In this document: positions 33,330 through 45,280 of the stretch, piece after piece
How positions within the stretch are numbered: the stretch's first letter is position 1
Layout of the letters: each line of letters begins with the position of its first letter
Origin: Solicoccozyma terricola
Taxonomy: Eukaryota; Basidiomycota; Tremellomycetes; Filobasidiales; Piskurozymaceae
Length of the DNA: 64,000 nucleotides
NCBI GenBank assembly: GCA_001600875.1
Contig: BCLD01000009.1
Coordinates: 642,127-706,126 of the forward strand
Reading direction: 5' to 3'
Made by a program: the position numbers and the translations under genes
Notes under the pieces: generated by a model
What the model saw: the letters and a program-made list of their open reading frames with translations, nothing else
What the model was told of the DNA's origin: nothing
The model's database searches: none

Positions 33330-36150
33330 TCAGGCAAACGTCGTCCAACCCTCTGCGGTCAACTTGCGGACCTTCGTGCCCTTCCCTGCACCTTCTATCA
33401 CTTCCCCATCCACATCGGGCACATCCAACGCGAGATGGAAAGCGGCATCGCTCACACCGGTTGAAGATCTATCGTCCCACCCAAGATTCCTCGCGGTATA
33501 CCCCACCCCATGTACATGTCTCTGCTTGTCATGCTGATGTACGTGATGCTCCCGCGGATGAACATGGTGGGTGAGATGCGAGGATGAAACAGAGGAAGGT
33601 CGCTCATGGACATGGTTTGCGTCATGGGCAGATGAGACAGAGGAGGTCTCTGGCCACAACGGTTCGGGCTCCGCGACCAAGAAGGAAGGCGTTGCAGGAC
33701 CTCTAGGGTGGAAGTGCGAGTCGCCAGGCGGTTTGCAAGCCCGGCTAGGGACCGCCGGTGGTTTCCGTCGTACTCCCATCTTGAGCATGTTTGGTAAAGC
33801 GTTCAAGGCATGTCGCCCATATAGGTGAAGCGGCTTGTGGTGTTCGGATCCCCCAAGCCAACTTCCTCCGCTTCTGTTACCAGAGTCAGAGACTCCGGAG
33901 TCAGATGCCTCGGACATGCCTCGGTGCCTTCGATGTCGGATGTGGATAGGCGGAAGGGCCTGTGCTACATCATCCAATGATAGATTGGACGAGTTGGCGC
34001 TGGCATTAACCGTCAAGCCAACGTGGGTTTTGTGCAATTTCGGCAGGTCTTCGCAGCTGTAGGGGAGACAGTCAAAATATTACTTCGGCGCAGCGAGATG
34101 GCGAGAGAGATCACGAACCTAACACTTTTCCCCACTGTGTCGGTATTAGCTACCGTCAAATGAGAGGACTTCCTTGTTTGCGTAGAACTTTCACCTTTCC
34201 CATTCTGCAGCTCATCGCTCTCATTCCAATCTGCATGCAAACAGCGTTCTACCAGTCGCTTGGTGGTCGGATTGATGTCACGAATGTGCTCGTTCGCAAT
34301 GAGACTCAGGAGGACCAGGCGGATTTGGGGTCGCTTGTACGGCGCTGATCGAAGCTGGGTGTTTGTGAGCAAAGGATGGAGCACTCGAAGGTAGGTATGT
34401 CGAAGCTAGGGAGGAATTAGGAATGAGTCCTGTTCGAAGAAACGACGCCGTCCGTAGCCACGGCAAAAACTCACTGCCTGACTCTCGTCTGGCAAGTCCA
34501 CAAGCTCCCGGATGAAAACGTCTAGTAACACTTTCAAGTCGTTGGTATAGAAATACTCCTGAGTCCCGTCAGTCGTAAACAGGAGGTATAGGATTTTGAG
34601 GATTAGAAGCTGGATGCACATGCCCTCAGAGGTATTTGCTGAGAATGGAATCGGGCAATCAGAATTGTCTCCTCCACGATACGTGGCTTTAAACCCACCA
34701 CAACTCACTTGTCCTGTTCAGCATGAAAATCACATTTTCCCCAAACGTCTTACTACTCCCTAATCGCCTCATCAAAACCAACAACACCCTGTTCTTCCGC
34801 TTACTATCCGCCTCCCTCTCTTTTGTATCGTTGTCCATTGCGACAACTGGTTGGATGTGAGGTGACGTGGATGGCATTGGTGGAAGTGACATTGTTAGAG
34901 CTCGATGAGGGTTCCCGCTCGTAGAGGAAGATGGATGGGTGTTGGAGGCGGTGGAGGTGGATATCGTAGACGTAGGAGAGAGGACAGATGAATGAATATC
35001 ACCGTGATGTCGTGTGTGAGAGACGGATGAAACCATGAATTGCTCGTTGAGTGCGATCTGATCAGGTTGGACATTATCAGACTATGGGAGGGGGGGGTGA
35101 AGGAAGGGGCAGAAGCTCATTATCTTTTCCCAACTCACAATCAGCTTTATCACTGCGTAATTCAGTTCTTCATCTTGATGATCTCTAGTCGTTTCTACTA
35201 GATCGAATAGATGATCTATAAAGGGATCATCGAACTCGTCTGCGGGAAAAAAACCCCGAGAAAATCAATGAAAATCTCATCATTGGATGCGAAACTTTTC
35301 TTCGGCTTACCCATTTCCACTGGACCGAGTTTTTGCACTCTACATATCTCGTAGAGAATCATGGTGGCCGGTACTCTGAGTCTTGCTTCGATGACCGGTT
35401 GACCATGTACGAATGATGTCTGTAGGATTCCCACATGGATGCCCACATATCAAACATGTGCAAGCATAAATGTACCCACAGCAACTCACCTCGTCGCATT
35501 CCACGCTCACTACATCTATCAATGATGTCAACAATCTGCGCCATTTCCTTTGCGAGCGAAACAGAGACGGATGACGAGATCCATAGAGTAATAGAATATG
35601 ATAAATGACGAATAGGGTATGAGGATTGGTATCCTACAGCTCCCCAATCGAACTCGTCAGTTTCGGATCACACCAGACCGTATCGAGGAATCAAACAAAC
35701 CACCTCACCTGCTCGCAGTACGTCATGAGGATACCATTCATTCTCTCCGAGTGATATCGAAAGAGATCAGATTGCAGCACCAACAGACAAGCATGATGAA
35801 AATCACTGTCTGCTGGGAGGTAGAGATCTGGGACCCGGATGTTTGCGATTGTCAGCTAGAGCTTGACTGACAACGAGATCGGGGGTCTCAAGGATTTTAA
35901 TCACCGTGATATTGAGATAGACAGCTGATGGACAATCTCAGGGTGTTATCTAGCTCTAGAAGTTTGGGTTGGGATGGGAGAGTAAGAATGCCGTCGATTT
36001 CTGTGATAATAATGGCGATTAGGGAGGAATCAACTGGGTGGTGAGTGTTTTGTTCCCCGTCGACGGATGGAAGGTAGAAGAAACAGATAACGTACCCGCC
36101 CACAAATCGGCAGCACTTGATACAGGGAAAGTGTATGAATCCAAGCTCAT
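33330..36150 (-). CDS. LDB17: Ldb17/SPIN90 family protein, Arp2/3 regulator
   Basis: Family members (yeast Ldb17, fission yeast Dip1, human SPIN90) activate Arp2/3 to make linear actin seeds at endocytic sites. I start it at ATG 36150 ([18 protein letters not shown]), because joining through several introns gives one continuous family-like domain: [140 protein letters not shown] and [18 protein letters not shown]. The C-terminal third is disordered with a His-rich stretch (about 33500-33600). About nine exons; stop at 33330. Confidence 0.82.
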
Positions 36151-36584
36151 ATTTGCCCGACCTTGATGTCTACTCTGTATCAGCGGATGTGTTCTGTGCG
36201 ACTGTCATCACCGGTGTCCAAGTTGGTCGAATGGGTCAGAACGGAGCCTGGGCTCGATGCTCTGCGGGACGGGGGGGTGCAGTAGCCAAGATAGGTTGAG
36301 GATCGGATGGACCACAGGGGTCTTGGACGATGGTGAGCTGAAGCGATGGAAAGGGTAATGGAGTGGAAAGACTTGAACTGGGTGGGTCGTGTCACGAGGC
36401 TATCAGCTTGATACGATACCTCCACACAGCACTCGGCTCGGGTCTTTTGCGGGGTAATTAATTGCGATGGGTGACGACGAGTGACGACGAGGACAACGGA
36501 TGGCAGCTCCAGCATGAGCAAGGATGCTACCGATATGCAAGCGTACAAAGGTGCATTGACCATCCCATGGAGCTCAAGCTCGCT
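36151..36584. promoter_or_regulatory. Intergenic region upstream of LDB17
   Basis: 434 bases between the LDB17 start and the stop of the LRR gene, both on the minus strand. Nothing specific recognised. Confidence 0.35.
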
Positions 36585-38725
36585 CTATCCTTCATTCAAC
36601 GCCTTCCTTGCCATATACACCTGGATGAAGCATGCATGTCGATCAGCCCGCCAACCCACCATCCGCGATGTCCTCGCTCACTTACATCGAAAAAGTTCCG
36701 CCGTTGAGCAACTGGTACTCCACGACAGGAGGTCAATTCCAGGCTATCCAGCATCGGACAACCGTCCAAAATCCTAAACAGTCCCTTATCTACATAGCTC
36801 CCGACAGATTCAGCTCCCCCCTCAACGGCCTCGCAGAACGTGCATGGTCGAACATCACAACCACTCACCGGTGATCTTCGTCCCTGATAAATCTAGGCTT
36901 TGTAGCTCTGTACACATCGCGAGTTTCTCTGCTATCGCATCCGTTACGTCCGTGTATGATAGGTTGATTGTTTTAAGCACCGGTGGCGAGATTGATGACC
37001 AGTCGATGTATTTCTCGATGCCATTTAAATTGCGTGCGTTGCTGAGGTCGATATACTGCGAACCGGCGTCGATGAGCCAAGGCGACCGAAATGAAAACGA
37101 CGATTGGATCTCACTCACTTCCAATGTCCTACTTCTTGCAGTTAGAACATCTGCGATTCCTCCCATTACAGCTATCCCTCTCACATCATCGCAAGCTATC
37201 GAGAACTTTCTCAGCTTCTCGCAACGATCCAACACGCTCGCAATCTTGTCAAACATCTTTGCGACGCCATTCTCCGGTGTGATGGAGAATGAAACAGTTT
37301 CGACTTTGCTTGACATGACTTCAAGGATCTTCTTGATATCCATCAACTTTAAGCGTGTGCCGATGAGGTTCAATTTGGTCAGGTTTTCGAGAAGATGAAG
37401 TCGATTAGGATCAAACCCTTTAAAGTAGGTGGGAGTTTGGGAAATGTGGGAAATATCCAGGGATTCAAGAGAAGGTAAGGTTTCTAATAATTGGTAGAAG
37501 AATGGCCATTCAAGTGTGTAGGGAAGCTGAGGTACGGGGCGAGGCTCAGCTTCTCCAAAAAGGCTCATGACAAAGGCCAATCAACCCAAAAAAAAAAAAA
37601 CTCACAGAATGCCGAAGTTTCAGTCTTTTCAGCTTTCCCAACGTCTTCTCGGTCCCTTCACTTATAGAATCTAGCCATTTCTCCCAATGCGCTCTTTGCG
37701 TATTCGCGCTCATTTTTTTACAATCTGCAATCTTGAGCACTTGCAGATTGACGCATGATTTGGTGATGGTAGTGAGGAGATCAAGATCCAGCGATGTTGC
37801 AGAAAGGTTGAGGTGGGTTAGAGAAGTGAGATGGGAAATGTGACGACAAGTCAAGGGTCCTGCATTGGTGCATCCTCTGTCCTCCCAGGTGTATCGGTCA
37901 GCAATCACTTGGCCTAATTACGACGGGAGGACATCGAAAAACACATACCTTAAATTCAACTTTTTAAGATTCCTTAGATGTACAATCTTGGCAGCCACAG
38001 CATCATCCGATGCCTTGCCGGCATCACTAAGCTCGAACGTTATAACGCCGTCGGGATTCACGAATGTGAGATCACGAAGCTTGGGAGCGGTCTTGTCTTG
38101 TGATGAACGGGATTGCATGTCGCTGATTCCTTGGGAGATTGCAGGGAGGATGGAACCAGGTAATCGGATATTACTTTGGTCCGTACCGAGCTGGTGAGTA
38201 ATATCAATCAGCATTTGAAAGAAGAACGCGTAGGGGTGGATTGAAGATACCCACGAGCGTAATTACTCTCATACTCAGAAGCTCCGGACATTCTACCATC
38301 AATCGATCCCATATCTTCTCTCTTAGAAACTCTGGTAACGCCGCCATATCCCCTTCGATCTTTATTCTCCGTAATCTCGTCCTCTCATTCTCCTCCGCTT
38401 GTTCTTTATCAGTCAATACCCTCTTCTTTCTTTTATCAGCATGCCGTATCTGACCGCCATATTCATATCGAAAGCAGCTAGCGAACCGTCGAATACAACA
38501 TGATGCCAAGGATGGAAAGGTTTTAAATCTAGCAGGTCTAGTAGATGCTGATTGTGTGGAAAGAGATGAATCGGAAACGAGAGTAGCCCAATCTGCTTGA
38601 GTACCACCTGCAGCTCCGTATGTGGTCGATTCGTCGTCTGATCCAGGCCGTGATGAGATGGTGGCTTTACGACGTTTGGATGGAGTGGATGGAGTGGATG
38701 ATGGTTTGCGTTTTACTGATGGCAT
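36585..38725 (-). CDS. Leucine-rich repeat protein, function unknown
   Basis: Start at 38725 (MPSVKRKPSSTPSTPSKRRK), a basic, nuclear-signal-like N-terminus. Six or so exons; stop TAG at 36587-36585. After a helical region (MAALPEFLREKIWDRLMVECPELL, which might be an F-box-like element) come irregular leucine-rich repeats: LRDLTFVNPDG, LRNLKKLNLR, HISHLTSLTHLNLSATSLD, VNLQVLKIADCKKM, LPSLESLDISHISQTP, LENLTKLNLIGTRLKLMDI, LKTINLSYTDVTDAIAEKL and LQSLDLSGTKIT. Such LRR proteins are often F-box substrate receptors or Rad7-like repair factors; I cannot choose between them from the sequence. Confidence 0.75.
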
Positions 38726-39234
38726 GATTGGAGGGTTGGTTGGGGTGTGCCGTGAGTTGGAAAGAGAGAGGACAGGAATCGAGGATATCAAAGGGGAAGG
38801 AAGAGGTTAGTCTCGCGTTGATAACGGGCTATTAACCCCGATTCAGATTGGGCAGAGAGCAGAGCTGAAACACACAACACAACATCCCACCCCATGCAGC
38901 CGCTTCCAATCACTTGCTTCCAATCACTTGACATCCCCCTTCGGAAAGTAATTGCATAAGGGATGATACAAAAGGGAAAAGAAAAAGTATCTCTCCCGAT
39001 GGAAGAAACCCAAGGTGATGTTCCTTTAAATTAATTTAATCCATCTCCCCAACATCCTCCCTGGACGTTATCGATCCTATGATCCATCGAGTCACGCCAT
39101 CTTCATGATCCCTCCACGGGAGTTCCCACGACGGAATCGACTCGTTTCCCTACAATGAACTCCCTAAACCAAAAAAACAACAAACGCATATCCATTCCCC
39201 AACGAGATGTTGGTTCTTTCGATTTGCGATGCGT
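38726..39234. other. Intergenic region with a 14-bp direct repeat
   Basis: 509 bases upstream of the LRR gene and downstream of RPS30. Two tandem copies of CTTCCAATCACTTG (38903-38930) each contain a CCAAT box; they could be promoter elements of the LRR gene. No gene seen. Confidence 0.45.
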
Positions 39235-40185
39235 TTAACCGGACTTGCCGATCGGGTTAGGGTTCCTATCGTATCAACAAGACAAGATGAGAGAGTAAAG
39301 GTTGTCAGCGAAACTCTTTTCCCAAACGAGGATTCGAAACAGGAGAGGAGGAGGATAAGATCAGATAGGAGCGAAAGACATTTGCTAATGATAATAAAAT
39401 TCATCAAGTTGAATTATGATTGAACTATGCATTGTTGTAAAAACCGATCATCAGACGATAGGGGGGGAGGGGGGAGGGGGAGGGAGTGGGGAAGTGTGTG
39501 GTAGGATTTTGAGAATGATGAAAGTTGACACGTACATCTGTCGCTTACCACCTGGAGCGGTGGTAACGTTGACGAATCTGTGCGAGAAAACAATGGGGAA
39601 TCAGTCAGTCATTGAATCGAGCAAGTTGGTTGCGAAAGATTGAAAGAATAAAAAGCGGCGAAAGGAGGGACGGAGCAAAGCAACACAACGCCGTCGAGAA
39701 CCGATGGATGTCTTTCTTCAGGAGAGAAGATGACCAGCGACGATAGTGAATACGTAGTGGATGTTCCACGTGCATATGCGCACATCTAGATTCCGCCCAT
39801 CAACCTCGTAAAAGAATCCCATTCCCCCACGTCTTTCTTTGAAAATGACTGCATGCGATCCCACTGATCGATCGCGAAACCTTCCCCTTTTCACCAACCA
39901 CTCAAACCAACGGTCCAATATCTTCCAATCCGTCATTCCACTCCTTAGGAAACCTATCCTTGAAAAACTCACCGCCTAACGAATTGAGCCCTCTTCTTAG
40001 CCCTACCCTTTGGCGACTTCTTCTTCTCTTGAGGCTCGACCTTTGGAGTTTGGGACTTGACCTTACCCGCACGAGCGAGGGAACCGTGGACTGAAAGAAG
40101 GAAAGAGGAGGAGGGGGGTGGGGTTAGTTGGGTGGGGGAGGGAGGGAGATTGTAGAGCAGTGGGTTGGGATTTACCTTTTCCCAT
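39235..40185 (-). CDS. RPS30: 40S ribosomal protein S30 (eS30)
   Basis: Small-subunit ribosomal protein. Four coding exons: a 10-base first exon (40185-40176, MGK), an exon beginning [20 protein letters not shown] and running through [13 protein letters not shown], an exon encoding [13 protein letters not shown], and a short last exon encoding [10 protein letters not shown] before TAA at 39237-39235. The last exon is inferred because it restores the family end (KRxMNPN) across an intron of about 255 bases. No ubiquitin-like fusion is present, as is normal for fungi and unlike animals (FAU). Confidence 0.9.
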
Positions 40186-40818
40186 ATTGTGTGATTACTG
40201 GAATGATAGGTAATGAGGGGTTGAAGTGTTGTAAGAGTACGAGACAAATCCAATGTGAAGGCGTTGCAAGATCCAGATTAATCCACCACAGGTAGATAGG
40301 TTGAAGCGATACGATTTTCCCAAGAGAAAACCCCGATGAAATAGTGTGATTTTTTCCACCCAAAATGAGATGGCGAACACGCAATCGATTGGGGGGGGGT
40401 GGGGGATTTCCCAGTAGTAAGAGAACAAAGAGCAGACGAACAAAGAGCAGACGGTTATTCCATCAGCGTCTCGTTCTCTTCATAGCTACGATGAGAGCTA
40501 CGACATACCTTGCTAGGAATACTTGATGTACCTTGAAGAAGTTGTAGAAGCACTCTAGACAGACTTGCCACGATCGTTGGCACCTGGCGGGGCGGGATGG
40601 GGGATGGGAGGGAGCGTCGGTGATAACGAAACAGAGCCGAAAGTCACGCGTGAATGGGGAAATGGGGTGGCGGGGTGGAGGTCGGTGGCGAATACATCGG
40701 GGAGGCGCGGGAGTGGACTGGGATGAAGCGCATCCGAGCCGATAGGTGGTTGACCATTCGACCAAGTCTCATTGACTTCAAATAGTTACTACCATCGCCA
40801 TCAACCACTCACAACACA
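40186..40818. promoter_or_regulatory. Divergent promoter RPS30 / bL28m
   Basis: 633 bases between divergent starts of a cytosolic and a mitochondrial ribosomal protein gene. It contains a 15-bp tandem duplication (GAACAAAGAGCAGAC, 40423-40452) and a short G run near 40391. No gene recognised. Confidence 0.45.
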
Positions 40819-41387
40819 ATGCCTCGGATCTCCCTTTTATCCCCGCGTATCACCTTCCCTCCCATCCTCCGTCTCCCAGCTACTCAAACAGGTAACAACG
40901 TACCTAAATCCCTGCATAAAACTAGACGAACATGGAAAACAAACGTACATCGATTGGATCAAAGCGTCACATTGCTTGAAACGTTTCATAAGAAAGCAGG
41001 GTCGAATGGACAGGTGGGAGTGTTGAAAGGTGTCAAGATGAGGATCAATGATTTGAGGAGTTTTAGAAAAGTAGGAGGAGTTGAGGGGTGTGTGGTGAGT
41101 TCTTTCAGTCAACTCGTCTCTTTTTTTCATTTTTTTTCTTCTTCTTCTTCGTCTTCTTCTTCTTCTTCTTCTTCTTCTTCTTCTTCTTTTCCTTTTATGG
41201 GATTCGTACGTTATCAAAAGGCATGTTGTTGATCATCATTGCCTTTGTCTGATTTCAGCTTTCAAGACCTTCAAAGCACTTTACCGATTTTGGAAAACAA
41301 TTACGATCGGACGTTTTCAAGCGATTAATAGCTATCCGGGATGGATCAACGAAGACTATTGGACAATCAGTGGAGAAGAGTTCATGA
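40819..41387 (+). CDS. MRPL24: Mitochondrial large-subunit ribosomal protein bL28m
   Basis: Two exons, 40819-41094 and 41259-41387. The N-terminus (MPRISLLSPRITFPPILRL) is basic and hydroxylated, like a mitochondrial presequence. The core KSLHKTRRTWKTNVHRL, VGVLKGVKMRINDLRSFRKV and LSRPSKHFTDFGKQLRSDV follows the bL28 pattern (N-terminal K-T-R-R-x-W, then strand with R-I-x-x-R-x-L-R). The stop is TGA at 41385-41387. The intron contains a long TTC repeat. Confidence 0.8.
41135..41195 (+). repeat. (TTC)n microsatellite in the bL28m intron
   Basis: About twenty TTC/TTT triplets with one GTC interruption, inside intron 41095-41258, effectively an extended polypyrimidine tract on the sense strand. 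Confidence 0.8.
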
Positions 41388-41719
41388 TGAGTGGGGGGGT
41401 TTTTTTATTGAGAGACCAGGGATGGTCGATCGTGAAGAGGGCGATGGGAAACCCCTGGGGCGACGTGGGAACAAGACACGATGGGATAGAGATTTCAATT
41501 TGAAATTCATAGCAGGGAAAGCATACGCGCACGTTGTAATGAATAATTAATCTCTTACGACTTGACGACAATATGGCATTTTGCATTTAACATTCATAAA
41601 TTCAAAACTGTATCAGCACCACACAAGAGATATCCTGGCTAGCGCTACCGCTTCCCTTCGCCCCTTCCCTTCTCCTCCCCCCCCCCCCCCCCTTTTCTTC
41701 CCCCCCCCCAAACATACCC

Positions 41720-41769
<50 letters not shown>

Positions 41770-41783
41770 TTTTCTTCCCATGA
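41388..41783. other. Convergent intergenic region with long poly-C tracts
   Basis: About 400 bases between convergent stops. Holds C runs at about 41677-41692, 41701-41709 and an apparent run of about 49 C at 41721-41769, ending 15 bases before the neighbouring stop codon. Lengths may be unreliable. No gene seen. Confidence 0.6.
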
Positions 41784-44700
41784 TCAAATCATGACCAATG
41801 CCTCACCCATCTCACCTAACAACACCAATCGTTTCTTATACATCAGATGAATAGCTGTATCTGATTTCCTACTCGACTGTTTATCCCGGATGACAACCCC
41901 TGTGCCTTCCCCATCACCTACAGCAGCATCCTTTCCTCCATCCAGAGTACCCCCACCACCACCACCACCGCCGCCTCCTCCTCCTTCAGCAGCGGCGACG
42001 GGGACGGATGGGATTTTGGCAGTACTTTGAAATCCAGAAAGGAGATAACGAAATCGACTCGCCCATCGTAAATCCATATAAATCCTAAAATGAGTTCCGA
42101 TTTCCGGTCTGACTGGATGACATTCTTCGTATTCAACCTCTTTCGTTATCGATCCGAGATGTCGATGTTGAGTAGGCAGTGAACTAGGTCGGGTCCGAAA
42201 CGGATCAGGTGAGGATGTACATATCCTGATCGAGAGTGACCCGTAGCGTTCAAGTCTTCGTTGTTTGACAAGGAAAGCGTATAGGGAAAGAAGGTCGGCG
42301 TGGGTCCACAAGAGAAGACGTCGGGATTCTCTTCTTTGAGTGAATAGGTTGTTGATTTCATCTGACGTTAAATCGACTGAAGTGGAGGTGGCGAGGACTT
42401 TCGCGCCGGACGGTTGATTTTCATCTGATAATCCATCCACGAAAACGGTTCCGTGAATGGGGATGATCCAGCATACCCGCATATTTGGCCGATTATCCTG
42501 TAGTTCAATCCAGTGAGGGTGGAAAGGGTTAGGTGATGGTATTAGAGGCGGGGAGGCCGAGTACGTTTTAAGGATTAAAGATTGTTCAGAGATGGTCCGG
42601 GGGTCGGTGGAGATCGAAGGATTTGGGATGTGCGTCTGCATGATATGAGGGCATCAGAATGACATGTCTCGGATTCAGTGAACACAAGATCCTCACCTCG
42701 GGGAAGATATCCAAGATTGACGAATAAACTAGGTCCTCGGATAAGTGCTCTCGAGCTGCTCTTCGGCGAAGACCATACGCATCTGTAGGTCGTCTTTGTG
42801 ACGGCGGATGAACGATCTGATCTTCCATTAAAGTCGGAGATGGCAGCGGGTCGATAACCGCCACCATCACGTCCTCCTCTTGAGGTTCCTCATCGATGGT
42901 GGTATCCCCATGCATATTATCCAGGACCAGATGGTTTGCCTCCTCTTGAGGTCGAGGTAACGTTGAATGCGCAGCAGCAGTTCCAAACGTGATCGACCCT
43001 CTACCTAATGCATCCTCCAACGTGGCATTATCCTCATCTTGTAATTCCGGTTCAGACATCTCCCCCATCTCTGTCTCATCACCACCACCTTCCATTAAAT
43101 CCTCTGTGTTCTTATGAGCTACATTGCCATTCGACATTGGAGTAGGAACAGGAACAGGAGCAGAACTCGCTCTCTCCGTCCAGCCACTACCCGGTAACTT
43201 GAATGGACTCAACGAAGTCTTCATCTTGTCTAATTTCCGTAATGCCGCTAATCGAGCTGCTCCTCCAACTCCAGCTTGAGCTTTTATAGTTGTTTTCTTG
43301 GAAATGGATTTGATTCGATCGAGTTTACGTTTGATGTTTGCGCCGCCGGGGCCGGGGCCGGGGCAAGTTTTATCAACGGCGGTGGTTGTTGTAATCATAG
43401 TAGTTGGGAGTAATTGCTGTTGAGTGATAGGAGGTAAAATGAAAGACGTAGGTGGTCTAGGAACAGGAGCCAATGTTCTCCCTCTCGAATCTTGTCGTGG
43501 AGATGATGGACCATTTGTATCAGTCCCGACTGGTGGTGAATTCGATGAATAAACGATTGATGTGATTCCTTCAGACCATGTAGATGTTGTTTGTCGTGCT
43601 TGATGTATTACGTGGCTGACGGCCAAGTTACCTCCACCATTATTCCCAATAACATCTCCTTCTTCCTCCAACAATTGATTGATAATCCCACGACCAAATC
43701 TCCCTCTCTCTCCCCAATCCCAATCCCGAACATCATCCATTCCACAGTCTAACCACTCTCCACTCTTTTCTCCACAATCTCCACCACCATATATCAATCT
43801 CTGTCTACCATTCCTCACTAGAAACGGAGTAGATTGAACACCTCCAATGAAAGATCCAGAAATTGTAGAACCTTCCTCTTGTCTAATATCATCTCCCGTT
43901 GTTGTTGGTTGTTGGAGTGAAGATGTAGGTGATCGACCATTTGCACGATCCCATAATTCTTGAATACTTTTATCAGGATGAATGGTTTCAATCAAGAATG
44001 ATTTCTTCTTCTCGTTATCGCGATTGAGGATTCGATTGGTGAGAAGATTGGTTGGATGTTGAGGTTGAGGTTGAGGTTGAGGTTGAGGTTGAGGTTGAGG
44101 TTGTTGTTGAGGTTGAGGTTGAGGTTGTTGTTGATGAATTGAAAGTGATTGTGATGTTTGGGATTGAGATTGACTATATGAAAGATGTGGAATCGGTGTA
44201 GATCGTTTCCATTGTGATAGTTGACCACCGACCTATAATTTCTCCATCCGAACACATACATAAAACGGATCAGGAAAACATGAAACCTTGAATCAACATT
44301 TATTCATTCGGGAATGAAAAACAAAGGACTTACAGGGACTATATCAGCTTGAGATTGATATGGAAGATCTGAGAATCTGATATTGGATGAGAGTGGTGGT
44401 TTTGATGTATATACATATGAAGTACCATACAGAGGACGATGTGGATCATCTAAGGGTCCAATTTTTCCTCTTATCAATTAGCTGTTGGGGTTTTTTTTTT
44501 TTATTGGAGCGTTATGAAGAAAGGGGGAAAAACGTACCGAGATACCATGTAGTAGGAATCATCACCCATTGTATCTCGTCATCAACTGTATCGAATCTCT
44601 TTCTACGTTTCAGGTTTTGGAAACTCGTCTTTGGTTCAAAGTCCCCTTTCAACGTTTCAAATAACCTTGCGTCTATTTCATCGTCGTATGGAGAAGAAGG

Positions 44701-44949
44701 ATGACGAGCTGCGAATATTTGAAGACTTTGGGTTTCTAGTGATGGAGAGTGGGATTGGGAGTTGGATATGGTGGTGCCGGTGGGCGTCGTCGTCGTAGTA
44801 GTAGTAGTAGGAGCTACACCCAAATTGATACCCCGACTTGAACCCGAACCTAGTATTTGAATTCCAATCGATCTCTTCCGATTCCTTCCTCTACTTTGGG
44901 GAGTCTGGGAGGGATCTACGGAAGCCGATGTGGATCTAGTCAACGGCAT
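41784..44949 (-). CDS. Large unrecognised protein with Pro-Gln repeat
   Basis: Not recognised. Start at 44949 (MPLTRSTSASVDPSQTPQSR); about five exons, stop at 41784. Exon 1 ends near RKRFDTVDDEIQWV; a small exon encodes DDPHRPLYGTSYVYTSKPPL; the next carries a Gln/Pro-Gln tract. The middle is disordered and acidic. The last exon looks folded: HPHWIELQDNRPNMRVCWII, GTVFVDGLSDENQPSG, LTSDEINNLFTQRRESRRLL, WTHADLLSLYAFLVKQRRLE, IYMDLRWASRFRYLLSGF. A poly-Gly run (near 41960-41985) and a basic tail follow. No motif lets me assign a function; a nuclear role is plausible from composition. Confidence 0.65.
44061..44137 (-). repeat. GGTTGA hexamer repeat coding Pro-Gln
   Basis: Tandem GGTTGA units on the + strand read as CAACCT on the minus strand and encode alternating Gln and Pro, interrupted by two short Gln runs. 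Coding and likely length-polymorphic. Confidence 0.8.
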
Positions 44950-45280
44950 GATTGTGGTGTGCGTTGTTGGCTGTGTGATGAGTTGTTATTCCATGTGTTA
45001 CGTCCTGTGCTGTTCGTTGTGCATGGTATTTGGTGTATCACTGAATTGTCAACATTAACCGCCCCTGCCTTGCCACGTCATTCACCCTTCCCCATGACGT
45101 GTATTTAATCCCCCCTCATCCCCCCCCCCTCCCTCCCCCTTCCCACCGTGTGAATTCCATCTCCCACCACGCGTCTCAGCATCGCGTCACTCTATTTACT
45201 CGGATCAACATCCACCATCCCATCCCACTCAGCCTATCACCAAAACTTGTCCTTTCCAAGATAGTCAAAGAGGAGGATAA
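44950..45280. promoter_or_regulatory. Divergent promoter, unrecognised gene / SCC3
   Basis: 331 bases between divergent starts, with a C-rich stretch near 45110-45145 on the + strand. No specific site recognised. Confidence 0.4.
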
